From contig CATKHK010000107.1 of the NCBI GenBank assembly GCA_949751835.1, positions 1-64,000 of the forward strand: a stretch of 64,000 nucleotides of DNA. Direction: 5' to 3'. Below, piece by piece: positions 31,004 through 42,389 of the stretch (the stretch's first letter is position 1; each line of letters opens with the position of its first letter). A model generated the notes under the pieces. The model was given only the letters and a program-made list of their open reading frames with translations. It searched no databases and was not told the origin of the DNA. This stretch comes from Blepharisma japonicum. Lineage: Eukaryota; Ciliophora; Heterotrichea; Heterotrichida; Blepharismidae. A program made the position numbers and the translations under genes.

Positions 31004-34000
31004 ATGGCGCAAAGATATGATGTTAATACCTATACCTTAGCTCAAGTAATTCATGCACTGCGAACAATTCAAAGGCATTACAATATATTAGAAAACAGTT
31101 CTTCTCCTTTTTACAATGTGTTATTGAAACAAAATTCTGAGAGAATTTTAGATCTCTGCCTAATTAATGAGCTTAAAAATAGCATTCCGATCAAAGAAGT
31201 CCCTTATTCATTTATTGAACTGCTAATCTTAATTTGAAATTCAATAAATCCCATAAAGCAAATCTCTCAAGAAAATGATTCAGTATTTATTTTTTGTGAA
31301 AAATATAAATTATTGAATAAATTTTTGGAAAACAGAAAACTTAAGAATATTTTCTTTATAGTTAGCAAACGTCTCTGCAATAATGACTGAAATATTAAAG
31401 GAAACAACTATAAATGTTTATTTTTTAAACATAAAGATAATAAAAAATTTACTGTCAAACAAAACAATTCGAAGCAGCAAGTATACGAATATCGTTTTGA
31501 TGGGAGCAATGAAGATTGATATGTTTCTGGGTACATAGATTATGAGATACTGAGTAGGCAACCCAATCAGAAATGCTGAAATTCTATTAAAATCAATGGG
31601 ACCAAGAACACCGAAGATATAAAGTATCCGCCGATATATGATAAAGAAGGAATTCCAAATATATGAAGCTCTTGCTACCTTAATTCACTTCTTCAAGTAA
31701 TTGCAAATAATGATAAATTTGATGAAAAAATCCAGACTGTAAATGATTTATCACTATTATTGCTATCTGTTAAAAATTCTTTGCCTCATTATATAATTTA
31801 TAAACTTGCAAACATAGTTAAAAATCAATTAAGAATTGAATTCCCATGAGTAATTTTTATTTAGATTGAAAAATTCACTCAACAAGATTTTAAAGAGTTT
31901 TTGATGGTGTTAATAGGGAAACTTTCAGAATTTATTGAAATAGATACATTATTTAAGCAAGCCTCAAATTCCATTCAAAGAGATGAATATGATTTTCTCA
32001 GCATAGCGTCTCTACCAGAAAAAGATGAAGAAAAATGATTTTGGGAGCAAATCCTATATAAAGAAGCACCTTTTATTAAACTCAATAGTTACAGCAAGGA
32101 CAAGCCATATGCCTACTTTGAAAGAAATGACGGAACTGTTTATTTATTGGTAGCAATTTTTACTGAAAATGGACAAAAATGGATTTACAGCAGTTTCCAC
32201 AACCAATGGAAAAATATCAGTATCAATACCCAAAATAAAGAAGCAATAAAATTCAATGAAAAAACTTCATATTTTTATACAAAAATTAATAAAGAAGATC
32301 TTGATAAAGATAAGGTCAATAAGCAACTTTCTTCTGAGTGGGAAAGAGGAGAAAATGAATCAAAGAAATTGCCAAAAATAAATTTTAACAAAGAAGAAGG
32401 AAAAATAATTATATCCTTATATAAAACTCTAAGAATTATTATAAACCACTGTTGGACTCTCTCCACCTCAATAAAAGCAATTCAACAAGAAAAAGACAAA
32501 AACTATGAAAAATTAGTGCAAGAAAACCAAATTTATAAAGCTCAAATTGAAGCCTTAAATCAAGAAAATCAAACATTTAAATCGCAGCTTGAAGCCGCAT
32601 ATCAAAAGGATAAAACTTATATAGCTGAGATTGAAGCATTAAATCAAAAAAGCCAAATTTATAAAGCTCAGATTGAATCCTTATCTAAAGAAAGTCAAAT
32701 TTATAAAGCTCAGATTGAATCCTTAAATCAAGCAAGCCAAACTTATAAAGCTCAAAATGAGGGTTTAAATCAAAAAAAAATAAAATATAAAGCTCAGATT
32801 GAAGCATTAAACCAAAAAAGCCAAACTTATAAAGCTCAGATTGATGAAGCCTTAAATAAAAAAAGTCAAAATTATAATGATCAGATCGAAGCCTTAAATC
32901 AAGAAAATCAAATCATCAAATCTCAGATTAAAGACTTAAATCAAAAATGCAAAAATTATATAACTCAGATTGAAGCCTTAAATCAAAAAAATCAAGCTTA
33001 TATAACTCAGATTGAAACCTTAAATCAAGAAAACCAAGCTTATAAAGCCCAGATTAAGCCTTTAAATGAAGAAAATCAAACGATTAAATCTCTGGTTGAA
33101 ACTTTAAATCAAGATCATCAGAGTATTATATCTCAACTAAAATCATTAACTCAAGCGGTAGGAACGCTGAGGCCAGCAAAACCTAATCCAACTATAAATT
33201 ATCCATTAATTTTTGACAGAAAGAAATCAGGGATTCCTAATATAGGAAATTCTTGCTATCTTAATTCACTTCTACAAGTACTTGCAAGTAATAATGATTT
33301 TTGTGAGAAAATTCGACCGACAACAGATGAATTAATTTCTGTTTTGTCATTGCTATTAATGAACATTAGAAATTCTGAGACAAAAGATACAGAGCAGCTT
33401 GTTTTGTACTTTAAAAACGCATTTGATAGAGAATTTCCATGGGTAATCTTTATATAGTTCGGTAATAGCACTCAGCAGGATTCTAAAGAGCTGATGTTAT
33501 TACTTTTAGGGAAAATAAATAATATTGATCCTTTGTTTACGATTATATATAAACAGATCTTAAATTGCCATATTTGTTACCATAAATCAAAGATAACTGA
33601 CAATTATTTTTTTATCACAATCCTCAGTAATACATTCAGCTCTCTACAAGACTTTATAGATGATCTAAAAAAGCCAAAAATTTATAATAACAGTGAGAAT
33701 CTAATGTATTGCGAAAAATGCGAAAAACAACAAAATATGACTGGTGAATGCGAAGAAATTATTTGGCCATCTACAGTTACCTTTTATTTATCCTCAAAGA
33801 ATGGCAGCGTTAGAATTAATGAAGAATTAAACATTGAAGGAACTATTTATAGATGGTATGGATTAATATGCTATTATGGAGATTCGCAATTTGGGCATTA
33901 TATAGCATATACATGGGATACTAAGAATTGGACTGAATATAATGATATTCGCGCAGAGAGTAAGAGTAGTGGCAACGTTGATGTGGCACATGGATATTTA

Positions 34001-34027
34001 GCTTTTTATGCAAGGTCAGGAGAATAA
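31004..34027 (+). CDS. Large USP protein: USP-like half module, long coiled coil, full USP domain
   Basis: 997 residues when two 15-nt introns (31850-31864, 33443-33457) are removed and TGA is Trp; stop TAA 34025-34027. Residues 1-200: unknown helical N-terminus (YTLAQVIHALRTIQ). Residues 216-300: a USP front half with Cys box NIWSSCYLNSLLQVIA (C224; Asn and Thr of GNTC are replaced by Ser) and KFTQQDFKEFL, without a His box. Residues 497-710: about 15 repeats of QIEALNQ(E/K)xQxYKA, a long coiled coil. C-terminal USP: C746 in GNSCYLNSLLQVLAS, QQDSKELM, zinc-ribbon YCEKC, His box QFGHYIAYTWD, WTEYND. The second module looks active; the first is doubtful. Confidence 0.85.
31850..31864 (+). other. 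15-nt intron (first USP-like module)
   Basis: GTAATTTTTATTTAG following a TGA(Trp) codon, at the conserved place before the QQD motif; in-frame TAG if retained. Confidence 0.8.
32509..33150 (+). repeat. Coiled-coil-coding degenerate repeat
   Basis: About fifteen 39-45 nt units based on CAAATTTATAAAGCTCAGAT, coding for QIEALNQ-x-x-Q-x-YKA. The repeat is much shorter in the paralog at 34674 (one or two units near 36470-36540), so it expanded here. Confidence 0.85.
33443..33457 (+). other. 15-nt intron (second USP module)
   Basis: GTAATCTTTATATAG, conserved position, in-frame TAG if retained. Confidence 0.85.
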
Positions 34028-34078
34028 TAATTATTAACTAAAATTATCCATAATATATAAATTTTAAATTAATCTTTG

Positions 34079-34190
34079 ATCCTCGATGTGCTGAGGATTT
34101 TCACATTTGCATGCTCATCTTCCTGAAGGACCCCCGAGAAATACCCTTTCCTCTGCCACAGAGAGTCTCGCTAAAATTCTGGCTCGAAAC
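34079..34190. other. GC-richer island in 3' flank
   Basis: About 110 nt of distinctly higher GC than the surroundings, starting with a small inverted repeat (ATCCTC...GAGGAT, 34080-34099). The 3' flank of the paralog (after 37403) is identical up to about 34075 and then differs, so this is an insertion or recombination product. No tRNA, 5S or snRNA could be recognised. Confidence 0.45.
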
Positions 34191-34199
34191 TCTTAAATA

Positions 34200-34326
34200 A
34201 AATGCAATAGCATTTACATGAAATACAAAGAATTCTGCTGAATATAATGATGACTTCCTAAGAGCTTTGAATTCTGACCATGTTGACGTTGTAAATGGGT
34301 ATTTAGCATTCTATGGAAGGGCATAA
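34200..34326 (+). pseudogene. USP 3'-terminal fragment
   Basis: Repeats the end of the USP genes: the TGAAATACAAAGAATTCTGCTGAATATAATGATGA region (WTEYND) and a GTTGTAAATGGGTATTTAGCATTCTATG-like end (GYLAFYGRA, TAA). No frame with the rest of a USP. Confidence 0.7.
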
Positions 34327-34673
34327 ATTTGTAATAAGAGCAATAAAATTTGCTTAATGTAATAAAGCCTAGAAATATTTAGGAATTAGCTCTATTTTTG
34401 GGTCTTGGGTAGGAAGATACCTATTATTTTTTCTTTACAAAATTATTAAGACATCCTAATCTTCGAAGTAATATTTTGATAAAAATACAAAGATAATTCA
34501 AATCCATAAAGAGTATATATTATTTAATTTTATTAAATGTTAAGGCAAGTTTCATTGCTTCTGCGACTGAAAAGTAATCAGCCCCAAAACCAGAGATTTT
34601 GCTAGCTATCTAGATTTTCTAGGTAATATATTTAAAATAAATAAAATATAAAATTATAGATTCGATTATAAAA

Positions 34674-37403
34674 ATGGCGAAAAGACAAGATATTTACACT
34701 TATACCTTGTCTCAAGTAATTCATGCATTCCGAACAATTCAAGAACATTGCAATATACTAGAAGAAGGTTCTTCTCCTTTGTACTATGAGATAAAAAAAC
34801 AAAATTCTGATGGAATTTTTGATACCAACCTTCTGAATGAGCTTGAAAATAGTATTCCGCTAAGAGAAATCCCTTATTCATTTTTTGAGCTGCTAATTTT
34901 AATCTGAAATTTAGTAAATCCAGATAAGAAAATCTCTCAAGAAAATGGTTCAGTATTTATTTTTTGTGAAAAATATAAATCATTGAATAAAATTTTGGAA
35001 GACAGAGAACTTAATGATATTTTCTTTATAGTTAGCAAGCGTCTATATAAAATCGGCTGAAATATTAAAGGAAAAAACTATAAATGCTTATTTTTTAAGC
35101 ATAAAGATAATAAAAAATTTTTTGTCAAGCGAAACAACTGTGAGCAAGTATATTATTATGATTTTGATGGGAAAAATGAAGATTGATATATTTCTGGGTA
35201 TATAAATTATGAGCTGCTAAGCACACAATTTAATCAAATATCCTCAATTTTACAAAATCCTATTAAAAGCTATGAGATCAGGAGCATAAAAGGAAACAAT
35301 TACGATAAAAAATTTTCAAGAATTTCAAATATACCGAGTTTTAAATACTTTAATTCGCTGCTTAAAGCACTAGCGAGCAATGATGAATTTTACCAAATAA
35401 TCCAGACTGTGAATGACAAATTATTTGTTGATTTATCATCATTGTTGCTAGCTATTCAAACCTCTTTGCCTCATTATAAAATTCATAAACTTACAAAGTT
35501 ATTTAAAAATCAATTAGGAATTGAATTTCCATGAGTAATTTTTATATAGATTGAAAATTTCACTCAGCAAGATTGCAAAGAATTAATACTTGCCTTGATA
35601 GGGAGACTTTCGGAATTTACTGAAATAAATTCATTATTTGCAATTAAATATGAAGGAGGCGAATATGATTTTCTCTGCATAAATCGTCTTTTAGAAGAAG
35701 ACGAAGAAAAATGTTTTTGGAAGCAAGTCAAAGATAAAGAAGCACCTTTTATTATACTCAAAAGATTAAGTATAGAGAAGCCATATAATTATTTTAAAAG
35801 AAATGATGGAACTGCTTATTTATTGACAGCAATTTTTACTGATAATGAACAGAAATGAATTTATTGCAATTTCAGCAGTCAATGGAAAAATATCAATATA
35901 AATCCAGAAAATAAAGGAACTGAAATAATATTCAGTGAAAGAACTATATATTTTTATACAAAAATTGATAAAAATAATCTTGAAAAAGATAATGGTAATA
36001 AGTGATTTTCTTATGAATGAGAAAAAGGCCAAATTAAACTGAAGAAATCTCCAGAGATAAATTTTAGCAAAGAAGAAATCAAAGTTAACGTCACAGAAAA
36101 AATAATAAATATTGAAATTGGAATTGAAAGCCAGCAAGAAATTCAAAATAAAGAGGATATTATAAAAATCTTGTTAGAAAGCTTGACTATTGAGGAAATG
36201 AAAAAAACTGCTGAAGAGCTGAATAAATTAATTGAAGAAAAAGAAATTTGTGAAAAATTACAAAAAGATAGTGAAATCCCCCAAAAAATTCAATGGGAAA
36301 CCCTAACTTACGAAAGATTAGTAAGCTATTATTCAAGTCAGCCAAAAAAAATTAAAAATAAAAATGATAGCCCACAAAACAATATAAAAAGATACGAATT
36401 CCTAAAATTGATAAATGAAAATATAAATTTAAAAAACATTAATGCAATTCTACAGGAAAAAGACCAAAAAACTGAAGCTCTAAAGGAAGAAATTCAAAAT
36501 TATATAGCTAACATTGAAGCCTTAATTCAAGAAAATCAAAAAATTAAAAATAGAGAAAACCTAAATTATCCATTAATTTTTAACAGAAAAAAATCAGGGA
36601 TTCATAATTTAGGGAATACTTGCTATCTTAATTCACTTCTGCAAGTGCTTGCAAGCAACAATACATTCTGTGAGAAAATTAAGCCACTGAAAGATGAATT
36701 ATTTTCTACTATGTCATCATTGCTAGTGGATATTAGAAATTCTTGGTCTAAGGATAATACAAAAAAACTTTTAAGTTCTTTTAAAAGCAAATTTGATAAA
36801 GAATTCCCATTGGTAATCTTTATATAGCTAGGCTTCTTTCAGCAGGATTCTAAAGAAGTGATGATAATGCTTATAGAGAAATTATCAAATTTAATTGATA
36901 CTGATCCTTTGTTTACGATTATATTTAAACAGATCTTCAATTGCCATATTTGCTACCATAAAGCAAAGAAAACTGAAAAAAATACTTTTATAATAGTTCC
37001 CAGTAATAAATTAAGATCTATACAAGACTTTATAGATGATATAAAAAAGCCAAAAATTTTTACCGGCAGTGAGGGTCAATTATATTGCGAAAACTGCAAT
37101 AAACAACAAAATATGACTATTGAATGCGAAGAAATTATTTGGCCATCTACAGTTACCTTTTATTTGCCCTCAAGTAATGGCAGCACTTGAATTAATGAAG
37201 AATTAAACATTGAAGGAACTATTTATAGATGGTATGGATTAATATGCTATTATGGAGATTCGCAATTTGGGCATTATACAGCATATACATGGGATACTAA
37301 GAATTGAACTGAATATAATGATATCCGCGTAGAGAGTAAGATTAGTGGCAACGTTGATGTAGCACATGGATATTTAGCTTTTTATGCAAGGCCAGGAGAA
37401 TAA
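34674..37403 (+). CDS. Large USP protein: dead USP-like half module and C-terminal USP domain
   Basis: 899 residues with introns 35535-35549 and 36813-36827 removed and TGA as Trp; stop TAA 37401-37403. Paralog of the 31004 gene. The N-terminal 200 residues are alike (YTLSQVIHAFRTIQ). In the first USP-like module the Cys box is NIPSFKYFNSLLKALAS: Lys replaces the catalytic Cys, so this half cannot act as a thiol protease, although QQDCKELI is kept. The coiled coil is short (about residues 480-620). The C-terminal USP has C645 (NLGNTCYLNSLLQVLAS), QQDSKEVM, YCENC, QFGHYTAYTWD and WTEYND. A TGA at 37188 stands where the paralog has Arg. Confidence 0.83.
35535..35549 (+). other. 15-nt intron (first USP-like module)
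   Basis: GTAATTTTTATATAG after a TGA(Trp) codon; in-frame TAG if retained. Confidence 0.8.
36813..36827 (+). other. 15-nt intron (second USP module)
   Basis: GTAATCTTTATATAG; identical to the intron at 33443. Confidence 0.85.
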
Positions 37404-37905
37404 TAATTATTAACTAAAATTATCCATAATATATAATATTTTAATATTAATCTGCCAAAAAAACTGCATTAACCACAATTTATCTTAATTATATATATTT
37501 CACTAATATTCGCAAATAAAAAATAAAAAGAGTTAATGCAGAAAATAATTACTTATAAGTTTGTCTTAAATTCAACTTTTATAGAATTGTGGAAAGATTT
37601 TTTACCTTAAAAAAATGAAGAAATTTATAATATGAAGAATTAAAAAATTGATAGAAATATTATTGATGATATGGATTAATATACCTCTATCTAGCGATTA
37701 ATAGTATATGAATTATACAGCATATTCACTAGATGCAAAGAACTAGACCTGAATATAATAATTTTATTGCAGGAGATGATAATTCTAGCTATTCAAATTA
37801 ACTTTAATGTAGTTGAGTTTTATGTAAATTAAGTTTAATTTAAGTGGAAAGATGGGCTATTTTTTATGATTTGTTTTGGTTTTAGTTTAAATTCTATAAA
37901 TAAAT
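37404..37905 (+). pseudogene. Spacer with USP 3'-terminal scrap
   Basis: The first 40 nt match the 3' flank after 34027. At about 37660-37800 a degraded copy of the USP end is visible (ATTATACAGCATATTCACTAGATGCAAAG and GAATATAATAATTTTATTGCAGG, reminiscent of HYTAYTWDTKNWTEYNDFIAG). Otherwise nothing. Confidence 0.55.
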
Positions 37906-39453
37906 ATGGGTAACACTTTCTCTCAACTTGATTTTGCCTATATCTGAGTGTTAATATCTCGTGGCTGAAATGTATGCTTAGAGAGTAGAATTTCTAAGAA
38001 CTTATTACAACTTGCAAAGAAAAGATGAGCTATAGGTTCCATTGCAATATCTTCTTCTATTGCTGCTTATTATTTATATCATAAACGTGCAAAAATAATT
38101 CAAAACCAGCAAAAAGAGTCAGAATTTCTCCCCTACTGAATTATATATAATTTATCAATCAAAAATAATTTCTTCAATTTCTATAGGTTTTATCAAATAA
38201 CTAGTAGCGAAAAGGATGCTGTGGATCTTAAAAAAGAGCTAAAAAATGATTTTGAAGTAATTTCATCCCCTAATATTCATATAAAAAATCAAGGAAATCA
38301 AGAAATAGTGCAAGCAGAAAATAGAGAAGGATTTAAAATAAAAGAAGGCAAAATTCCAATATTTATTGGGTGGGAAATCGCGAAATCTGCTTTAATCCAT
38401 TTGAAAACTTATATTTTAATTCCAAATAAGCCGATAACTATTATTTCATTTTACAAAGATAGTCAAGAATTCAGGAAGGAGGTCAAAGAAGAGCCAGGTT
38501 TATTATGCATCGAGTCAAATTTAGATTTTGACGACAAAAATTGTGAACAAAAATTCATTGGAATTATTGAAGAAGTAATAAATCGAGCAAAAAATAAGAA
38601 TCCTCCAGCAAAAAATAAGAATCCTCCAGCAGAATTAAGAATTCCTCAAGGATTGCCTAATATTGGAAACACTTGCTATATGAATTCTTTGATTCAAGTA
38701 TTCTCTATCATGCCTGGGTTCGATGATGTCCTTAACAAAATTAAATTACCTATATTCATGCCTCTTGCAAGGATTCTGTCAGCATTGAGAATGAGAGATC
38801 AAAATTTTCATTACCGAGAAGATTTGATAGAGTTCCAAAGCAAAATTTATAATCATTTTCATATGGTAATATTTATTTAGTTTACACCTCATGCTCAGCA
38901 TGATACCAAAGAGCTATTTAATGTTCTTATTGATGAAATAGTATCAAATTCTGAAGAACACCAAGATAATTTTACAATTCTCATCACAAAAAAATTTCAT
39001 TGCGAAGGAGTCCATGATCCAGAAGAAAAAAAGGAAAGTCAGCTATTTTTAGTTATTCCTAGAAATTCTCTTGGGGAATTTGATGCTCATGTAAGAATGG
39101 ATCATTATTTTGAGGGCGAAAATAAACTTTGGTGTGAAACTTGTGGGGATCTGAAAGATACGCAATTAACAGTTGAAACTGTGAGGTATCCTTTGAATCT
39201 AGCTATTTATATTTCTGGAGATGGAGTGATTAGGGAGCTGGATCATAATATTAGGCTGAATAATGAAGATTATCACTTATATGCGGTTATTTGTCATGCA
39301 GGAAGTAATTTATTTGGACACTATTGGGCACATTTATTAATAGATGGTAAATGGATTAAATGCAATGATGATTTTGTTCAAGAAAGCTCCCCCAATTTAT
39401 TAAACTGCTATATGCTTTTTTATTCTAAAGGAGTAATTAGGCTCCATAATTAA
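37906..39453 (+). CDS. USP-type ubiquitin hydrolase with possible N-myristoylation signal
   Basis: 510 residues with intron 38866-38880 (GTAATATTTATTTAG); five TGA codons as Trp in the first 90 residues. The N-terminus MGNTFSQ fits an N-myristoylation motif (Gly2, Ser6). A hydrophobic stretch follows at about 43-58 (AIGSIAISSSIAAYYLY), so membrane attachment is likely. Residues 100-240 have no recognised fold and include a short duplication (AKNKNPP twice). Cys box NIGNTCYMNSLIQVFS (C257), AQHDTKELFNVL, zinc-ribbon LWCETC, His box LFGHYWAHLLID (H467), WIKCNDD end. All key residues are present. Confidence 0.83.
38866..38880 (+). other. 15-nt intron
   Basis: GTAATATTTATTTAG, conserved USP position. 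Confidence 0.85.
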
Positions 39454-39599
39454 CTTTCTTTAAATTTAGAGTTTTATTAGTATATGAACTTATATAGAAG
39501 CAAAATAGATTGAGCAGAAATCAGCAGGCCAAAATTAAAAATATATTTTCTATTCCAGATTAATATGTAACGATAAATTTTGAGCAGAAGTAGCTCTAT

Positions 39600-40260
39600 A
39601 AATATAAAACTGTTTTCTATATTTTCTTAAATGCATATTGATTTTATATCGGATCAAAAGTTATTTATAGAGATTTAATTTTGGTTTTTCCTGACCAAAA
39701 AATTTTATTGTAAAGAAGATCATGCTCCAACAGAGAAAAAGGAAAGTCTGCTATTTTTAATTATTCCTAAAAATTCTTTTACGGATATTGACACCTATGC
39801 GAAAAGGAGCATTATTTTAAGGATGAAAATAAATTTGGTGTGAAACTTGTTGGGATCTGAAAGATATGCAATTAAAAGTTTAACTCGTGAAATAATATCC
39901 TTTGAGTTTAGCTATTTATATTCCTAATGGAGCTATTGGGAAGTTGAATCATCAAATTAAACTGGATAATGAGGATTATAGCTTATATGCGGTTATTTGC
40001 CATGCAGGAATTATACATACAAGATATTAATTGTTTAAAAATAATATTTTATATTTATAATAAAATTAAAATAGATATATAGATGATTTAATTTAATACT
40101 GTATCGCTCATTTGGTCACTATTGGGCAAATTTATTTATAGATGATAAATGGATTGAATGCAATGACAACATTGTTCGAGTTAGCCACCCAGTTTATCAA
40201 ACTGCTACATGCTTTTTTATTAAAAGGATTAATTAAACTTCACAATTAGCTTTCATTTAA
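39600..40260 (+). pseudogene. Partial duplicate of the preceding USP gene (3' half)
   Basis: Parallels 38970-39470: the EKKESLLFLIIPKNS block, YFKDENKF(G)VKLVGI(frameshifted zinc ribbon), NEDYSLYAVICHAG, FGHYWANLFIDDKWIECND and the gene's 3' flank. Small deletions break the frame several times. An AT-rich insert splits the His-box region. Confidence 0.8.
40011..40108. other. AT-rich insert in the USP duplicate
   Basis: About 95-100 nt with only about 13 G/C inserted between CATGCAGGAA and TTTGGTCACTATTGGGCA, which are separated by about 8 nt in the parent gene (39295-39330). It is flanked by TA-rich edges. Size and composition recall a ciliate internal eliminated sequence, but defined terminal repeats could not be fixed by eye. 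Confidence 0.5.
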
Positions 40261-40760
40261 ATTTAAAGTACTTTTAATATATGGACTTAGCGATATTCTT
40301 TCAAATGCTATTGGAGACTTACTTAAATACAAAAAATTCAGATTGAGCAATGCACTCAGCAAGACGGTAAAGAAATTTTAGCGAGATTTTAATCAAAATT
40401 GAAGAGAATGGTAATGTCTTAATATTTTTTCAATTCTTTTGATCAAGTATTCGCTGCTAGTATAAGTATCAAACAGCATATGATTACATCCAAAAAATTT
40501 ATATTAAACTATTTTATATTAAATTCAATTAAAAATATTTTGTTGCTTCTATACAATAGACTATTTTATGAACATTATCAGAATAGCTATTGGCCTCAAA
40601 TTTAGCAGAGCCAGTATAATCCCAAATCAGTAAAATTTTTTTAAACACATTAATATTCGAAATCGATTTTTTAAATTGGTAAATGGACTCCATATTTTTT
40701 AAAGCTTACCAATGCTAGACTAAAGCTCTTAATTTTTATTTAAATTTAGATTATTATGGC
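40261..40760. other. Spacer with a QQD-motif scrap
   Basis: At 40350-40390 a fragment reads QCTQQDGKEIL(A), the USP motif after the intron, followed by TAG. The remaining DNA is AT-rich without a recognised feature. Confidence 0.5.
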
Positions 40761-42389
40761 CTATGAGCTCATATAAAATGCAAGATAGCACGCACTGAAA
40801 TCTGGCTGCCAAATCTTTGAGTAATTATCTAAATATTCTCTCCATAAATCTCCATCTTTTGTATACGCAACATATTTTTTCACGTTTTCTAGCTGATATA
40901 AAGATTTTATTGCCCCATATAAGCAATATTTTGACCCCATATAATTAAATTCTTCAGGAAGAGTATATTGATTATCCATTGGCAATTTTAACATCAAAAT
41001 CGATGACAATTCAAAGGATTCTACTGTCCTGCTCATCCATTTATTTTGATTGCAAGAGATACAAAAATTTTCATAATAAACACTTATTTTTATAGCTTCA
41101 TCAATTTCTTCATTAATTGGTTTATTTGTAATATTCATAAACTCAATTATATTTGTATAGTCATTTTTTATAAACTCATGCCCAACGTCACAATTAATTT
41201 TATTCATCAATAATGGTGAAAATAATTTTTGATTTGGATAATATTCATACAGCTTATTTATGAGCCAGTTAATGAAATTAGTAGGGTCTTTTTCAAAGTT
41301 AGTCTATATAAAGCTTACATAATAAGAGTTCTGCATTAAAATTATGCTAAAATCTGATAGCAAATTATCAACGAAATTCTGGATATTTGGCTTTTTCATA
41401 GCAGAAAATAAAATACTTAAACTCATCAGCACTGGGTCTTTCGTATTTTTTGACAATTCAACAAATAGACATGAGCTGGCAAGAATCTGAATCGCAGATG
41501 TGAGATAGGAATTATCATTTATATCAGAAAATCCATGTTTTTGGTCAGGGAGAAGCGAAATATTAGAATTAAATAAATCACTGTTTCCTATTGTTCAGTA
41601 AGCTTGGCTTGAGCTGAGATGCTGATCGGCAGCTTGGTAAGTATAATAATCCGGTATTGGCTCATAATAAGCACTTTTTTCCCTTATTGGCTCATAATAA
41701 GCACTTTTTGATAAATCTAAATTACTCACATCTGGTACCTGGTTTTTGTTGACTTGGCTCGGATTTTCAATGATTTGGCTAAGTCTTTTTACCTCTTTTT
41801 TCAAATTATCCACGTCTTTTTCTAATTCTTTTATTTTTGCTGTGTGATTTTCTCTATTAATTTCTAACGTCCTCTCACTCCCTTGATTGTGCCCATTCAA
41901 TACACAGTTGCTTGCAATATCACCATAATTAATAAATTCGCTTATCAAGCTTTCTAGCTGCATTTGCACCTCATTAGTATCATTATTCAATAGGAGTTTT
42001 AGTAATGGGTCTTCTTCATTTGTCCTTATTTCTTTTGTTATCAAAATTTTTCTTATACATTTATCAATTATTCTGATTCCTGTGTCTAGTGATTTTATCC
42101 CATTTTTATTGATTTCTTCAAGGTTTTTCATATTTGTAGAAACTTCAGAAAAGAACTTTGATTTAATATTTTGGATTTTGGATTTTTCTTCTTGTAAAGA
42201 TCGTAGAATGCTTACTGTGGTGGGCTTGGAGCGCTCACGGTATAGATATTCAAATCTGTGAGACAAAGAGCTAGAAGTGGAGTGGGATTTTTTATGTCTT
42301 TTGCAAAAAACTAACTTTTCAGCTTGGCAGTCGCAAATGTACTTGGGTTTTTGCTGACAAGATGGGAAGCTACAAATATTGTAGTTCAT
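40761..42389 (-). CDS. B-box-like / coiled-coil / inactive USP fusion protein
   Basis: 537 residues: ATG 42389, intron 41304-41318 (GTAAGCTTTATATAG), TGA=Trp at the junction (about 41595), stop 40761. Residues 1-50 carry the B-box-like cluster (C6, C11, C19, C21, C29, H32, H36). Residues 55-215 are helical with a heptad-like stretch (KIKELEKDVDNLKKEVKRL). A Tyr-rich linker with a duplicated SAYYEPI follows. Residues 275-537 follow the USP fold, but the Cys box reads INDNSYLTSAIQILAS (Ser for Cys) and the His box reads VKKYVAYTKDG (Lys for His). The zinc-ribbon pair CISC and the terminal WREYLDNY are partly kept. Likely a pseudo-enzyme that binds rather than cleaves. Confidence 0.82.
41304..41318 (-). 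other. 15-nt intron
   Basis: GTAAGCTTTATATAG in the USP position, kept even in this catalytically dead USP module. Confidence 0.8.

Noticed and set aside
34079-34190. Possible tRNA or snRNA gene (contains ATTTGCAT and a GGCTCGAAAC block like a B box)
   Set aside because: No cloverleaf can be drawn: the arms around the GGCTCGAAAC block do not pair, and no acceptor stem is found.
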